A stretch of DNA of 60,476 nucleotides, taken from NCBI RefSeq assembly GCF_002551245.1, contig NZ_NTGZ01000012.1, positions 1-60,476 of the forward strand. The letters run 5' to 3'. Made by a program: the position numbers and the translations under genes. Shown one piece after another: positions 60,374-60,476 of this stretch (the first letter of the stretch is position 1; each line of letters begins with the position of its first letter). The notes under the pieces were generated by a model. The model had not been told where the DNA came from. It saw nothing but the letters and a program-made list of their open reading frames with translations, and made no database searches. The stretch comes from Streptomyces sp. rh34. Lineage in GTDB: Bacteria > Actinomycetota > Actinomycetes > Streptomycetales > Streptomycetaceae.

Positions 60374-60425
60374 CTGTCTCTTATACACATCTCTGATGGC
60401 GCGAGGGAGGCGTGTATAAGAGACA
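60374..60425. other. Transposase mosaic-end and 454 adapter sequence (assembly artefact)
   Basis: CTGTCTCTTATACACATCT at 60374-60392 is the 19-bp Tn5/Nextera mosaic end. The next 19 bases, CTGATGGCGCGAGGGAGGC (60393-60411), are the complement of the Roche 454 A primer. A partial second mosaic end, GTGTATAAGAGACAG, follows at about 60411-60425. This is library adapter, not genome. Confidence 0.93.
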
Positions 60426-60476
60426 GGGTTCGGGTCGAGCGGGCGGCGCAGGTCGGTGCGGTAGGCGGCCCGAACC
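60426..60476. other. Sequence beyond the adapter, origin uncertain
   Basis: About 50 bp of GC-rich DNA bounded by GGTTCGGG and CCCGAACC inverted arms. It cannot be assumed contiguous with the rest of the window. Confidence 0.5.

Overview
The window is high-GC actinobacterial DNA, almost certainly a Streptomyces chromosome. Third codon positions are strongly GC-biased, GTG and TTG starts are common, 4-bp ATGA/GTGA overlaps are frequent, and the families seen (BTAD/SARP activator, XRE-DUF5753 with DUF6879, DUF397, PspAB, BldG-like STAS, SCO4402-like protein) are streptomycete hallmarks. The right end carries transposase-adapter sequence at 60374-60425, so the last ~100 bp are not reliable genome.

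Layout. 0-3 kb: acyl-CoA dehydrogenase (cut by the window edge), SCP-x/Ltp-like thiolase, a VapC remnant and a PNPOx protein. 3.2-4.8 kb: M48 protease and PspAB. 5.0-6.4 kb: a 28-residue peptide gene, absent from ordinary ORF calls, followed by a hairpin and a cytochrome P450; this looks like a minimal RiPP locus. 6.4-7.0 kb: gene remnants. 7.0-11.3 kb: a two-gene CHAT-protease operon. 11.4-12.3 kb: DUF35 and DoxX genes. 12.6-23.1 kb: a small biosynthetic cluster of FAD oxidoreductase, methyltransferase, ATP-grasp-like ligase, flavin monooxygenase, 14-TM exporter and SARP/NB-ARC activator. 23.3-27.0 kb: AhpD-like protein, two paralogous NmrA-like proteins around an AraC regulator, and initiator tRNA-fMet. 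27.2-33.3 kb: NDP-forming acyl-CoA synthetase, enoyl-CoA hydratase, PNPOx protein, VOC protein, CGNR regulator and flavin reductase. 33.3-41.1 kb: MFS transporters, a methyltransferase, an XRE/DUF6879 pair and a graveyard of broken genes. 41.2-52.5 kb: DJ-1/AraC regulator and a large CoA-ester catabolic region. 52.5-60.4 kb: conserved chromosomal functions (EF-hand protein, STAS protein, sigma/anti-sigma pair, purU, SCO4402-like protein, lipoprotein, Pro/Gln-rich membrane protein).

Unifying observation. Nine near-identical 15-bp palindromes (consensus CTGACGGNCCGTCAG) sit immediately upstream of nearly every CoA-catabolic transcription unit: 1-756, 919, the DoxX-DUF35 operon, 27226, 32650, the divergent 45388/45473 pair, 50704 and 50886. 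This defines a regulon that appears to degrade an unidentified cyclic or branched carboxylic acid by CoA activation, dehydrogenation, hydration and C-C cleavage, in a steroid-catabolism-like manner. No TetR-type repressor gene is in the window, so the regulator lies elsewhere.

Most novel items: the peptide/P450 pair, the operator-defined regulon, and the ATP-grasp cluster with 21-bp repeats ahead of its monooxygenase gene.
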